Under the pieces are notes generated by a model, which worked only from the letters and a program-made list of their open reading frames with translations, searched no databases and was not told where the DNA came from. This document shows, in pieces, positions 8,497 to 17,460 of a stretch of DNA of 64,000 nt. Location of the stretch: positions 310,001-374,000 of the forward strand of contig NZ_JAAVLX010000005.1 of NCBI RefSeq assembly GCF_013114825.1, read 5' to 3'. Both the position numbers and the translations under genes were made by a program. Source of the stretch: Bradyrhizobium australiense. GTDB taxonomy: Bacteria > Pseudomonadota > Alphaproteobacteria > Rhizobiales > Xanthobacteraceae. The stretch's first letter is position 1; the number at the start of each line of letters is the position of its first letter.

Positions 8497-9430
8497 TCGG
8501 ATTGGACGTTACCGAAAGACCTATTGACGGTGATCAATCTAGGGAACTGAACTTTTCAGCGCCGCGACGCTCTGGCGCAAGCGCTGCCTCCTGCTCACCC
8601 AGAGCGTTACCGCTGCGTCTGGCGAAGGAAGTGGACCAAATCTCGGCGACCGCAACGCCGCTGGTCTCCGAGAGCATCACCATGCATCCGGTGTTGGCGC
8701 CGACATGGATTCGTTCGGCGTCTCCTAAAATGTGCGCGTATAGTTCATCGGCGTTCCAATTTGCATCACCGGAGGACAGGCAGATGTGTGGAAACTTGCA
8801 AGGACATGTCTGTATGATGACCGAAAAAGCCCGACGCACTTTGCAAAAGAGAACCAAGAGGTGCGTCGGGCTGCAACCTGGAGGTTGCGGGCATCGGCAC
8901 GGGTGACCGTCCGTGTCCACGCCCAACATCATCTTTGCAAATGACGTGCCGCTCGAAGGCTGCCGATGATGTGCGTCTTGTCGGCCCGGGGCACGGCCGC
9001 GCGATATTCTTGGATTGAGAATAGTGTCGCAATTACCACATTGCTGAGTGAGACTTTGTCCGCCATCAAACAATCTGCGCCATGATGAGCCGGCTGCCTC
9101 GCCGTTGCGAGCCGTGTCCGTGCAAATCTCGCTGATTACCTTCGCCGCACCAGCCGTTGGCCAACGCGCTCCCTCAGCGGTCTTCCGAGATTGAAGCCCT
9201 AAACGCGCAATTGTGAGGTTTCCGCGGCGTGCCCTGGCTGATCCGAAAAAGTAGCGCAAGCCTCGCAGCGGATCTTGCAGGTGGGAAAAGCGCCGAGGCC
9301 GCGTAAAGAAGTCGGCCACCGCGAGGTCATGATAGAACAGATTGCTATGTGGCCAGAGCTTACGCCGGGTCATCAGAGCGTCCGGCACGAACGCGACTTA
9401 GATTAAGGCCGCTGAACGCATGTCTTTATG
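8497..9430. other. Gene-poor stretch with hairpins, no convincing gene
   Basis: Long minus-strand reading frames cross this stretch, but none resembles a known family. The clear structure is a set of hairpins at 8829-8905, the outermost forming a terminator on the minus strand. Otherwise I see nothing that supports a gene. Confidence 0.5.
8823..8871 (-). terminator. Rho-independent terminator, minus strand
   Basis: A perfect 11-bp GC-rich inverted repeat (8829-8839 with 8861-8871, arm GCCCGACGCAC) is followed on the minus strand by TTTTT. Immediately before it on the same strand is a 7-bp perfect hairpin (8873-8879 with 8882-8888) and a further imperfect one around 8895-8911. No recognisable minus-strand gene ends here, so it may end a small RNA. 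Confidence 0.65.
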
Positions 9431-9479
9431 TATCAACAGTATAGATGTATCCCATCAAAACAATCGATTTCACCAATTT
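9431..9479 (+). promoter_or_regulatory. nod box (NodD-binding promoter element)
   Basis: The site contains the LysR motif ATC-N9-GAT (9432-9446) followed by ATC at 9454 and the conserved AAACAATCGATTT block at 9458-9470, then CACCAATTTT. Spacing and order match the rhizobial nod box. NodD with a flavonoid would activate rightward transcription from here. No nod gene follows; the first recognisable coding remnant is a response-regulator fragment at 9540. It is therefore an orphan nod box or one whose target was deleted. Confidence 0.82.
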
Positions 9480-9539
9480 TACGGAATGCTGCATAGAAAA
9501 AGCGCATAGGCCGGTGCAGATGGCGCGCACACTCGGCGG

Positions 9540-9623
9540 ATTTTCGTCGTGGATGACGATCAATCGATGGGTGAAGCATTGACAGACAGCCTCTTTTCCG
9601 TGGGGTTCATCTCAGAAGCATGA
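9540..9623 (+). pseudogene. Response-regulator receiver fragment (NodW/FixJ-like N-terminus)
   Basis: The frame reads IFVVDDDQSMGEALTDSLFSVG before a stop at 9621, matching the start of NodW/FixJ-type receiver domains with the acidic DDD triad. The phosphorylated Asp, the Lys and the DNA-binding domain are missing. The same fragment, with VVDQDQSVGEVL, occurs in the second repeat copy. It lies about 60 nt downstream of the nod box. Confidence 0.6.
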
Positions 9624-9878
9624 TCTTTGGCGATCGTCCTAAGATTACGTGAAGGGAAGAACTGACGCCGTTGTTGATCTTCCCGCGAGCGTTGGACCGA
9701 ATTCCCTGAAGAGAGCAGAAGGAAGCGAAACCAGATTTCGTTTGGAACGGATATCGGTCTTCCCGTGGCTAAAGTTAACGGCGAATGCCCTCGCCGTAAA
9801 TGAACCGTCGGCACCCTCCCTCTGCCGACGGAAGCTGGTGCGATGTGTAGCAGCGTCGCTCCTCCCAGACTGACTTCG

Positions 9879-9912
9879 GCCCGGCCGCCGAAAGGTGGCC
9901 GGGCATCTTTTT
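9879..9912 (+). terminator. Rho-independent terminator, plus strand
   Basis: An 11-bp GC-rich stem (arm GCCCGGCCGCC, one G-U pair) with a GAAA tetraloop is followed by ATCTTTTT. It could end a transcript from the nod box. The equivalent hairpin in the second repeat copy is weaker. Confidence 0.75.
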
Positions 9913-10043
9913 ACTATGGCGAGTGTTGAGCGCCAGCTTGCAGATCTTGCATTTGATCTCACTCACACCCATGAATTCAGGGGGAGGGCGCCGCGTCCTC
10001 GCACCAATCCATCGCCAGATCAGCTGAAGTCGCAACCCGGGCA

Positions 10044-10482
10044 TTATTCTTTCTCGTCGAATTGCGAGCACACTCTGCCGGCCAGCTCGTTGAGCTTGTG
10101 CCCGCGCGCCAAATCCTCGTCCTTGAGCGTCTCAGCGCGTACGCAATGCGGCTTATCGCTGTCGACCCAAATCAAGGTGAAGGAATTCGCGACCATGCCG
10201 AGCGCGCGGGCGCCCCCCCATCACCACCGCGGCTTGCTGAATGTCGCCGTACTCGGCGATCGAGTATTGCGTGTCGCGATAGAGGACGGACGCGGTGGTC
10301 TTAAGGTCGACGAAATCGCCGCTGTGGTTCGGCATCTCGTCCGGTCGGGCTTTCTTCCAGAATCCGCGCGGGTCCTTCCAGATCAACGAGCGTTCGGGCG
10401 ATCCGCCGAGCATGCCTTGCTGCACGAGCGGGAATTGCCCGAGGGCGATGATCATGCCGGTAAGCTGCTCGGATTGACGCAA
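10044..10482 (-). pseudogene. Phage-type PD-(D/E)XK exonuclease remnant, frameshifted
   Basis: The minus strand encodes FWKKARPDEMPNHSGDFVDLKTTASVLYRDTQ, the GDFVDLKTT block being a nuclease-type D-x-K motif as in exonuclease VIII-like or RecB-like phage proteins. The frame breaks at a run of seven C on the plus strand (10213-10219) and resumes with MVANSFTLIWVDSDKPHCV to a stop at 10044. The N-terminal half is missing. It is probably a prophage leftover; the exact family is inferred from motif memory. Confidence 0.55.
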
Positions 10483-10720
10483 GTCCCGTTCATCGTGGTT
10501 GGATTGAGCGACTTTTAACCCGACATGGCCGCAAGTAGGCCTTGGGGGCCAACACCTTGAAGGAAGCCCACTTGAAGGGGTTGGAGCGCAAAACTGAAGT
10601 CGTTCTGGCGCTTGTCAAGGCGCTGTAGAACAGGCACACAAAAGTTGTATGCCTGCAGTGATCGGAGCGAACAGGGCTGGGCGGCGGGAAGGCCTCCCAG
10701 CCACAGGACCGCGCGGCCTC

Positions 10721-10748
10721 GTCAGCTTCTCAACAGCTTGCATGAGTA
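10721..10748 (+). promoter_or_regulatory. tts box (TtsI-binding site for type III secretion genes)
   Basis: The site begins GTCAGCTTCTCAACAGCTTG, matching the rhizobial tts-box core GTCAGCTTNTCGAAAGCT with two mismatches. TtsI, itself induced through a nod box, activates effector genes from such sites. The effector-like gene starts just downstream. Confidence 0.75.
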
Positions 10749-11244
10749 CCTTCTCAGGTGATCTTGGACGTGAGGCTAGCGTGGACCCGAAAAATTTTGA
10801 CGCATCCAATTTAACAGCGTGGCCCCAGGTGCAACACGCTGTGCTGCAAGAGCGGCAAGCGGACCGGCCCGGGCAAGAGGCCTTTGAGCAGCAATTGGAC
10901 GAGGCGCGCCAGGCCGATACCGCGATGCCCGACGAAGGGCCGCGCCGTAGCCCCCTCCCAATGTGTCTAGCGACGGCCAGCGGTCCTCGGACGAGCTGAT
11001 GGGTGCGCTTGCCAGGAGCAACCTCCTGCCAAGCGAGGAGGTCCTCATCAACCACGAGCATGACACAGCAGAGTTGAGTCCAGCGAAGAGGCCGAGGACC
11101 CTAGACAATCCGCAAGACGTTGCCATTGAGCGGCAGCTGAGTGAAATCACCAATTCAGGTGGAGGTGATGGAGCAATGCGCGCCGCCTCGGCGCTGCAGC
11201 CGGCTCAGTCAGCGGGGATTGTGATACGGGGGCAGTGGGACAGG

Positions 11245-11538
11245 CGGCCTCTCTATTCCGAGGATGCTTCCGTTATCTTGGGGCTTGAGGAGGCCCTCAT
11301 CAAGGGCGGGATAGGTGCCACCGCCAAGCAGTATGTAAATTCTCTTCTTAGCTTCAGCCGCTGGCTCTTCGCAAAAAACAGACCGAGCATTGTTGCTCGG
11401 CTCGACAGTAAGTCGCTGAGCGATGGCAGTGACGTGTTCGAGTTCACCGGAAAGGGTAAACCCGAGAGACTCCTTTCAGCATTAGACCATTTGCGCAGCT
11501 TTCGGTCGACGGGCGAAGTCATCGTACGCCCAAGGAGA
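11245..11538 (+). repeat. Effector internal repeat unit 1
   Basis: It encodes about 97 residues from RPLYSEDASVILGLEEALIK to RSFRSTGEV. It is closely related to unit 2 at 11692. The pattern of alternating helices with FSRWLF resembles the SAM-like core-binding fold of phage integrases, which is only a resemblance. Confidence 0.8.
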
Positions 11539-11691
11539 GGTCGCGCCAAGGATGCTCCCGTTGTCCTGGGGCTTGAGGAGGCCCTCATCACGGCCGGGAC
11601 TAGGCGCCTCGACATCGCCGCTGCGCAGCTTAGCGCGTCCTCGGCGCTGCGTCCGACTGAATCAAGGGGGGTTGTGACAGGGTCGGACATG

Positions 11692-11985
11692 CGGCCTCTT
11701 TATTTCGAGGATGCTCGCGATATCTTGGGGCTCCAGGAGGCCTTCATCAAGGCCGGAATGAGAGCCTCCGCCTACAATTACGCAGGTGCTCTTCGTAGCT
11801 TTAGCCGTTGGCTCTTCGCAAAAAACAAACCAAGCCTTGTTGCTCGGCTCGACAGTAAGTCGTTGAGTGGTGACGTGTCCGGGTTCATCGGAAAGGGTAA
11901 TCCCGACCGACTCCTTAGGGCAATAGACGAGCTCCGGACCTTCCGGTCGACAGGCACGATCGCACTCCCCAGCGCCCAGCCCAAT
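11692..11985 (+). repeat. Effector internal repeat unit 2
   Basis: It encodes RPLYFEDARDILGLQEAFIK through RTFRSTGTI, alignable along its whole length with unit 1. A truncated copy (VVLGLEEALITAG) lies at about 11560-11600 between the two. Confidence 0.8.
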
Positions 11986-12847
11986 CCTCACCCCCCGGAC
12001 GTGGCTCCCATTCATCCCGAAAGCGCGGTGCTGATGGAACCGAGGCTCATCGGCGACGCCGCTGCGCAGCACAGGGCGTCGCATGAAGCTAGCAGTCGGC
12101 GAGAGGAGCTTCGGGAACGCCAGGAGGATCAACCCGCTCCGTCGGTTTTCGTCCAAGAGCACGTCGCATTCAATCCAGAGCAGATTTCTCCGGGGGAGCT
12201 TCGGCGAGTGCTCGATCATCTGGATGATCAATCCATGCCTTCGCCAGCCTCCGTCGTTCCAGAGGAGCTTCTGGCACTGGAAGAGCAGCTCCACAACGAA
12301 ATTCAGCGGCAGCCGGATGATCAACCCGTCGATCTAGAGGAGTTTACTTTCAATCTAGAGCAGTTCTCTCCAGGGGAGCTTCGGCGACTGCTGGATACTG
12401 AAGCCACGCAGTTGGAAGTGGATCATTTAGCCCGCCAGTCGCCAATCGACGATTGGAGTACAACGAGCCGTTCCCAGTGGGCGCCGCAGCCGGCCTATTT
12501 GCCAGCGCAAAGTGTCAGTCAGTCGAACCTGCCATCCTGGGATAGAAACTTCGAGGCATATACCTCCGGCCCGGCAGATCAGTCGTCTTATGACCCGGGG
12601 TCCGCTGCCGAATCTATCTTTATATCTTCCCCTGGAGTGGCGGCACGGCGCACAGTGGGCGCCCGAAGACCTTAAGGAGGGAATGCGCTTGCACAACGTG
12701 CTGCCAGGCGCGTCTCAACCGGAGACAAATCTCACCCTTCAGGCCGTGAATTACACCGCCACCATCGGGCCGCCAAGCTATGAGAGTGAGGTTTTTCTGC
12801 GCCCAACCGAATAAGGGGATGACAATCTTCGAAAGTGGCGCCGTTCA

Positions 12848-13363
12848 ATGACCGCTCGTAGGCGCAAACGCCGTGCGGCATTGGCCGTAGTCGTCTCGCT
12901 CAATGTAACCGCTCAGCAACGTCGTTCGAAGTTAAAGCGCACAAGACGGCAAATCATGGATGCGTTAGCGGGCAAGGCGGCCGTGGAAAAATGCCCGATT
13001 GAGCGATTGCGGCCCTATGAGCGGAATTCCCGCGCGCATTCGGCCGAGCAAATCGAGCAGATCGCGGCGTCGATCCGGCAATGCGGCTGGACGATGCCGA
13101 TCTTGGCAGCCGATGATGGCATGGTTCTAGCCGGTTACGGGCGTCTAGCCGCCGGCAAACTGCTCGGAATGACGCGTGTCCCGCTCATTGTCGCGCGCGG
13201 TTGGAGCGATCAGCAGAACCGCGCCTACGTCATCGCCGATAATCGGCTCACCGACGCGAATGATTGGGATGACGAGATGCTACAGCTCGAGTTGAGCGAT
13301 CTCTTCGAAGGCGTCTCCCGCGGCGGCGATGCCGATGTCGGCGTGGGTTCTACACGACGTTGA
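12848..13363 (+). CDS. ParB/Srx-domain nuclease-like protein, truncated
   Basis: Residues from about 45 on match the ParB-like N-terminal domain of phage-type methylase or chromosome-partition-like proteins: IERLRPYERNSRAHSAEQIEQIAASI, then GMVLAGYGRLAAGKLLG and YVIADNRLTD. In full-length relatives a DNA methyltransferase domain usually follows DDEMLQLEL; here the protein ends shortly after, so it is probably truncated. The ATG at 12848 gives 171 residues; the ATG at 12956 starts closer to the conserved domain. It converges on bluB. Confidence 0.6.
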   Translation: MTARRRKRRAALAVVVSLNVTAQQRRSKLKRTRRQIMDALAGKAAVEKCPIERLRPYERNSRAHSAEQIEQIAASIRQCGWTMPILAADDGMVLAGYGRLAAGKLLGMTRVPLIVARGWSDQQNRAYVIADNRLTDANDWDDEMLQLELSDLFEGVSRGGDADVGVGSTRR

Positions 13364-13402
13364 CACACGCGAAGGCTCCGGGTGGAAACTTGAAATCTGG
13401 CG

Positions 13403-14035
13403 CTAGCGTTGAGTGATAAATTCCTTCGCCAATCGCCGATGTTCCCAGTTGGCCCGCTCAAGTTCGGGTCGATCAAACTCTTCCTGGGGATAGCCGACGC
13501 AGAGATAGCCGATGAATTTCCAGGACTCCGGCACTTCAAGAACCTCATGGATGCGAGCCGGGTTAAGGACCGACACCCAGCCAAGTCCGATGCCGTCTGC
13601 ACGTGCGGCGAGCCACATGCAGCAGATGGCGGCGGCGACGGAGTATTCGACCGTTTCCGGCATGGTTGCACGCCCGAGGCGATGCCCCATATCGTTCGTC
13701 TTGTCCGCGAACACGGCCAGGTGACCCGGAGCCTCTTCGAGACCGGCAAGCTTGAGGCTCGCGTACCGCGCCGCGCGTTCGCCTGAATAGGAATGCAACG
13801 CATCGGCGCTGCAGGCCTTGAAATCCTCGATCACGGCACTGCGCCTTGTATTGTCTTCGACGATCACAAACCGCCAAGGCTGGCTGAGGCCGACCGACGG
13901 GGAAAGGCAGGCGATCTCAATCAGCCGCTCCATGGCGCCGCTCGGCAGAGGATCGAGACGAAAGCGCCGCACGTCGCGGCGCCACACGAAGAGCTCGCGC
14001 AGTTGCCGGCGAAAGGCTTCATCGAAAGCGACCAT
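13403..14035 (-). CDS. bluB: 5,6-dimethylbenzimidazole synthase BluB
   Basis: BluB breaks down reduced FMN with oxygen to form 5,6-dimethylbenzimidazole, the lower ligand of cobalamin. The 210-residue protein has the nitroreductase-like fold signature of the family: WRRDVRRF near residue 18, SPSVGLSQPWRFV near 46, and GLGWVSVLNP near 145. Its start overlaps the cobS stop by one base, and it closes the minus-strand unit cobU-cobS-bluB, all acting on lower-ligand activation and nucleotide-loop assembly. Confidence 0.95.
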   Translation of the reverse strand: MVAFDEAFRRQLRELFVWRRDVRRFRLDPLPSGAMERLIEIACLSPSVGLSQPWRFVIVEDNTRRSAVIEDFKACSADALHSYSGERAARYASLKLAGLEEAPGHLAVFADKTNDMGHRLGRATMPETVEYSVAAAICCMWLAARADGIGLGWVSVLNPARIHEVLEVPESWKFIGYLCVGYPQEEFDRPELERANWEHRRLAKEFITQR

Positions 14036-14823
14036 CAGAGTCCTGGTTCCGTGTGGAGGAGTGCGGCTGTCATCAGCAAAACCACGATCTCGCCAATCTG
14101 TTCGAACGCACCCAATATATCACCTGTCTGTCCGCCGACTTGCCTCGTGGCAAGCCACGCAAGTATCAACCCGGCCAGCGAGAGCAAAATCACTCCGAGC
14201 AACGCCTTGCTCGGCCCGGAACCGAAAACCAGGCAAAGAGCCCCGAGAGCAAACGCAATGCCGGCGCTTCGCCCCGGCGGCCGTCCGGCTAGGGCCGAAA
14301 GCCCATCCGATCGCGCCGGCGGAATCAGCCACATGAAGGCGGGCATGCCGGCGCGCGCCGCCGCATGTGCAACCGAAAGCGCCGCCGCGATCGACATTGG
14401 CTCGGCGATCGTTTCGAGCGCGCTCCATCGCAAGATGAGCGATGCGATAAGCGCGCACGCACCGTATGTACCGATCCGGCTGTCGCGCATGATCTCGAGC
14501 TTGCGCTCGCGCGTCCGACCGCCGCCGAGCCCGTCAGCGGTATCGGCAAGGCCGTCCTCATGCATCGCGCCAGTGACGAGAACCGTGGCCGCCAGCCCCA
14601 GCATGGCTGCAGGGCTTGGCGTCAAGCCCATCTCGCGTGCGATCCAGTAGACCGCCGCACCGGCAAAGCCAACCAGCAATCCTGCCACTGGCAACGCCCA
14701 GCTCGCGCGGGCAACATCGCCATCGCTGACCGGCGTCGCCGGCCCGATAGGCAGAAGCGTGGAGAGCGAAATGGCGATTCTCAGGTCAGCGACGATGCCC
14801 CTGAGAAGCTCGGAATGATACAT
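14035..14823 (-). CDS. cobS: Adenosylcobinamide-GDP ribazoletransferase (cobalamin synthase)
   Basis: CobS (CobV in Pseudomonas denitrificans naming) is the integral membrane enzyme that joins alpha-ribazole to adenosylcobinamide-GDP, the last step of B12 assembly. The 262-residue protein is rich in hydrophobic helices and has the metal-binding signature MHEDGLADTADGLGGG near residues 82-97 and REXKLEIMRDSRIGTYG after it. It overlaps bluB and follows cobU by 74 nt. Confidence 0.95.
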   Translation of the reverse strand: MYHSELLRGIVADLRIAISLSTLLPIGPATPVSDGDVARASWALPVAGLLVGFAGAAVYWIAREMGLTPSPAAMLGLAATVLVTGAMHEDGLADTADGLGGGRTRERKLEIMRDSRIGTYGACALIASLILRWSALETIAEPMSIAAALSVAHAAARAGMPAFMWLIPPARSDGLSALAGRPPGRSAGIAFALGALCLVFGSGPSKALLGVILLSLAGLILAWLATRQVGGQTGDILGAFEQIGEIVVLLMTAALLHTEPGL

Positions 14824-14897
14824 GTGTCTTCAGCCCTCCAATCGTCAACTCGCTCGCGCTCACTCCACGACGCGTCGCAATTCCGCCAAGCGCGGCA

Positions 14898-15401
14898 TTA
14901 CTTCAGCTTCATCGGCAATCCTGCCACGACGAATTCGACCTCATCCGCAACGGATGCAATCGTCTGGTTCAGGATACCCGCCGCGTCCCGAAACGCGCGC
15001 GCCAGCGCATTGTCCGGCACGATACCGAACCCGACCTCGTTCGTGACGATGATGACCGGGCTGCGCTGACGGGCAAGCGCGTCAGCGAGTAGCGAAGCCT
15101 CATGCGACCAGTTGCGTTCCGCGTGGAGCACGTTCGATAGCCACAGCGTGAGGCAATCGACCAGCCTTGCGCCACCGCCATCGGTTTCGATCAAGGCCTG
15201 CACGAGATCGAGCGGAACCTCGCGCTCGATCCAGTCCTTTCCTCGCCGCGCGCGATGCTTCGCTATTCTCTCGCCCATTTCCTCATCGAGCGCCTCTGCT
15301 GTGGCGATATAGACGGGCTGTTCCGGAAAAGCGCGGGTGCGGACTTCTGCCCGTAAGCTTTTGCCGGATCGGGCGCCGCCCGTGATGAGTATGATGGCCA
15401 T
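14898..15401 (-). CDS. cobU: Adenosylcobinamide kinase / adenosylcobinamide-phosphate guanylyltransferase
   Basis: CobU (CobP) phosphorylates adenosylcobinamide and transfers GMP from GTP. The 167-residue protein starts with the P-loop ITGGARSGKS near residues 6-15. The conserved HRARRGKDWIEREVPLDL segment near 49-66 includes the His that becomes guanylylated, and TNEVGFGIVP lies near 120. It starts 124 nt from the divergent cobD, so a promoter region for both directions lies between. Confidence 0.95.
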   Translation of the reverse strand: MAIILITGGARSGKSLRAEVRTRAFPEQPVYIATAEALDEEMGERIAKHRARRGKDWIEREVPLDLVQALIETDGGGARLVDCLTLWLSNVLHAERNWSHEASLLADALARQRSPVIIVTNEVGFGIVPDNALARAFRDAAGILNQTIASVADEVEFVVAGLPMKLK

Positions 15402-15525
15402 GACGTCCTCCAGTTAGGGCCAGCACTAATCACCAATCTTCGACAAAGACAAAGGTGAAATCACGCGATATGGGGCTTGCCTTGATAGGGAATTCTTGTG
15501 CATCAGGGCCAGGCACGACGGGAGA

Positions 15526-16473
15526 ATGAGTGTGGGCTTTGCGGGAGCGATGGTGGTGGCGATGACGGTGGACGCCCTGTTGGGCTGGCCCAACGCGCTG
15601 TTCGCCCGCATTGGTCATCCCGTCACTTGGCTCGGGAGGCTGATCAACATTCTCGACATCAGCTTCAACCGGGCTATCGATCCGCCTGGAGTCAGGCGGA
15701 TCGCTGGCGCAGCCGTGGCGCTTTTCGTGATTGGAGTTTCGGCCGGAATTGGATGGGCGGTTCAGGCCGCGCTCGCCTTTGAATGGAGCCGCATCGTCCT
15801 CCTGGGAATTCTCGCATGGCCCCTGGTCGCGCTGCGTTCGCTCTATGATCATGTCGCCGCCGTTGCGAACCCCTTGCAATCCGGTGATATCGCAGCCGCG
15901 CGTGCCGCGGTTGCGCACATCGTGGGACGCGATCCCGCAGCTCTTGATGAGGCGGGCATTGCGCGCGCAGCCATCGAGAGCCTGGCCGAGAATGCTTCCG
16001 ACGGCATTGTGGCGCCCGTGTTCTGGGGAGTGTTGTTCGGGCTGCCCGGCATCGTCGGCTACAAGGCAATCAATACGCTCGACTCCATGATCGGCCATCG
16101 CACGGCGCGTCACGAATCCTTCGGTTGGGCCGCCGCGCGCATCGACGATCTCGCCAATTTCGTACCGGCGCGCCTCACAGGCTTTTTGTTTGTAGTGCTG
16201 GCGACGCGGCCTTCGAATGCGTTGTCTTGCATGGCGAGGGATGCGCGCCGCCACCGCTCGATCAATGCCGGCTGGCCGGAAGCAGCCATGGCCGGCGCGC
16301 TCGGCGTGCGGCTCAGCGGGCCGCGCACCTATCGTGGTGACACCGCCAACGAACCTTGGCTCAACGAGGGAGCGCGCGATCCGTTCGCTGCGGACATCCG
16401 GCAAGGGTTGAAGCTCTACGTCCGCGCCATGGTTCTTTTGACCGGTGCGCTTGCGATTCTGGCCTTCGCGTGA
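15526..16473 (+). CDS. cobD: Adenosylcobinamide-phosphate synthase CobD/CbiB
   Basis: CobD (CbiB) is a membrane protein that attaches the aminopropanol-type side chain to adenosylcobyric acid. The 315-residue protein has the hydrophobic profile of the family, the early HPVTWLGRLI motif, ARAAVAHIVGRDP, SLAENASDGIVAPVFW and the YKAINTLDSMIGHR block. ATG 15526 is preceded by GGGAGA; an in-frame GTG at 15496 would add ten residues. Its stop overlaps the GTG start of cobC. Confidence 0.94.
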   Translation: MSVGFAGAMVVAMTVDALLGWPNALFARIGHPVTWLGRLINILDISFNRAIDPPGVRRIAGAAVALFVIGVSAGIGWAVQAALAFEWSRIVLLGILAWPLVALRSLYDHVAAVANPLQSGDIAAARAAVAHIVGRDPAALDEAGIARAAIESLAENASDGIVAPVFWGVLFGLPGIVGYKAINTLDSMIGHRTARHESFGWAAARIDDLANFVPARLTGFLFVVLATRPSNALSCMARDARRHRSINAGWPEAAMAGALGVRLSGPRTYRGDTANEPWLNEGARDPFAADIRQGLKLYVRAMVLLTGALAILAFA

Positions 16474-17450
16474 CGGACGGGGCAATGCTCGAGCATGGTG
16501 GAAATCTCGATCTCGCCGTTCAGCGCTTCGGCGGGCGTGCGCAGGACTGGATCGACCTCTCAACCGGGATCAATCGGCAGCCCTATCCGGTGGGTGAGGT
16601 CGAGCTTAGGTACTGGAGCGCGCTGCCTTCGCGATCAGATATCGCGTCCCTCCACCAAGCTGCCCGAGAGGCCTACGCTACCCGGGCGCCAGTCGTGGCG
16701 CTTACTGGCGCACAAGCGGCCATCCAATTGTTGCCGAATCTTTCATCGCACGGCCGCGCGCGAATTCTTGCGCCGACCTACAACGAGTACGCGGCGGTTC
16801 TTTCAGCCGCAGCCTGGGACGTGGCCGAAGTTTCCGAACTCGAAGGACTGGCGGGCGCGGATCTTGCCGTGGTCGTCAATCCCAACAATCCAGATGGTCG
16901 GCGCCATAATCCGACCGAATTGGTGGCCCTCTTGCCGAAGGTCGGTCGGCTCTTGGTTGACGAGAGCTTCGTCGATGCCGTCTCCGGCCTGTCGTTGGCA
17001 CCGGAGGCGGGACGGTCAGGGCTGTTGGTCCTGCGCTCGTTCGGAAAGTTTTACGGGCTTGCCGGACTGCGGCTCGGTTTCGTGCTCGGCAGCGAGGCTG
17101 ACGTCGCGGCGCTGGCGGCGATGGTGGGTCCGTGGCCGATTTCGGGCGGAGCGATTGCGATCGGACGGCGCGCCTTGCTCGATCGCGAGTGGGCAAAGGC
17201 AACCGCGACGCGTCTGGCGCGCGATTGCCTCCGGCTGGATGCCGAGGTGCGATCGCAGGGCTGGCAACAGGTCGGCGGCACACCGCTGTTCCGGCTCTAT
17301 GAGACTGGGGACGCGCAGGCTGCGCAGGAGAAGCTCGCGCGCGGCCAGATATGGTCGCGTGTTTTTGAGCAAAAGCCGGGATGGCTCAGGCTGGGCTTGC
17401 CGGGTAACGGGGCGGAATGGTCGCGGCTTGCTGCCGCGCTCTCGCGTTGA
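16470..17450 (+). CDS. cobC: Threonine-phosphate decarboxylase CobC
   Basis: CobC is the PLP-dependent enzyme of aminotransferase fold that makes the aminopropanol phosphate precursor of the B12 side arm. Conserved features are HGGNLDLAVQRFG at the N-terminus, LSTGINRQPYP, the NPNNPDGR motif near residue 135 and the PLP-lysine in RSFGKFYGLAGLRLG near 192. I chose the GTG at 16470, which overlaps the cobD stop; the ATG at 16485 is also possible, and the longer upstream frame overlaps cobD. Confidence 0.92.
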   Translation: MTDGAMLEHGGNLDLAVQRFGGRAQDWIDLSTGINRQPYPVGEVELRYWSALPSRSDIASLHQAAREAYATRAPVVALTGAQAAIQLLPNLSSHGRARILAPTYNEYAAVLSAAAWDVAEVSELEGLAGADLAVVVNPNNPDGRRHNPTELVALLPKVGRLLVDESFVDAVSGLSLAPEAGRSGLLVLRSFGKFYGLAGLRLGFVLGSEADVAALAAMVGPWPISGGAIAIGRRALLDREWAKATATRLARDCLRLDAEVRSQGWQQVGGTPLFRLYETGDAQAAQEKLARGQIWSRVFEQKPGWLRLGLPGNGAEWSRLAAALSR

Positions 17451-17460
17451 TCAATAATAC

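Larger units (their letters stand above)
9511..9984. repeat. Diverged ~470-bp direct repeat, copy 1
   Basis: This segment matches 37515-37978 over its length with many substitutions and small indels. Shared blocks include TCGTTTGGAACGGATATCGG, the 9-bp hairpin CCGTCGGCA/TGCCGACGG and GATCTTGCATTTGATCTCAC. The left end carries a response-regulator fragment. In copy 1 a terminator hairpin is intact. Confidence 0.85.
10742..12814 (+). pseudogene. Type III effector-like protein with internal repeats, frameshifted (NopD/Bel2-5-like repeats)
   Basis: Three frames together look like one gene. The first (from the ATG at 10742, MSTFSGDLGREASVDPKNF) runs to 10999; near a C run at 10951-10959 the frame shifts to the long one (10963-12675, 570 codons). 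Near 12640 a second shift seems to lead to a C-terminal part ending at 12814 (EVFLRPTE). The long part has two ~97-residue repeats (11245-11538, 11692-11985) with FSRWLFAKN and SIVARLDSKSLS, a partial third between them, and two short repeats with SPGELRR (12166-12240, 12346-12410). An LxLxL (EAR-like) stretch, LSLYLPL, is in the last frame. The C48 peptidase domain of NopD-type effectors is absent. A tts box precedes it. The effector assignment is inference from the tts box and repeats. Confidence 0.6.

Noticed and set aside
8534..9388. A 284-codon minus-strand reading frame
   Set aside because: It crosses the terminator hairpins, resembles no family and has no good ribosome site; high GC makes long chance frames common.
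11245..11985. Effector repeats as a TAL-type DNA-binding array or an active integrase
   Set aside because: The unit is about 97 residues rather than about 34, and no catalytic Arg/His/Tyr set of tyrosine recombinases follows.
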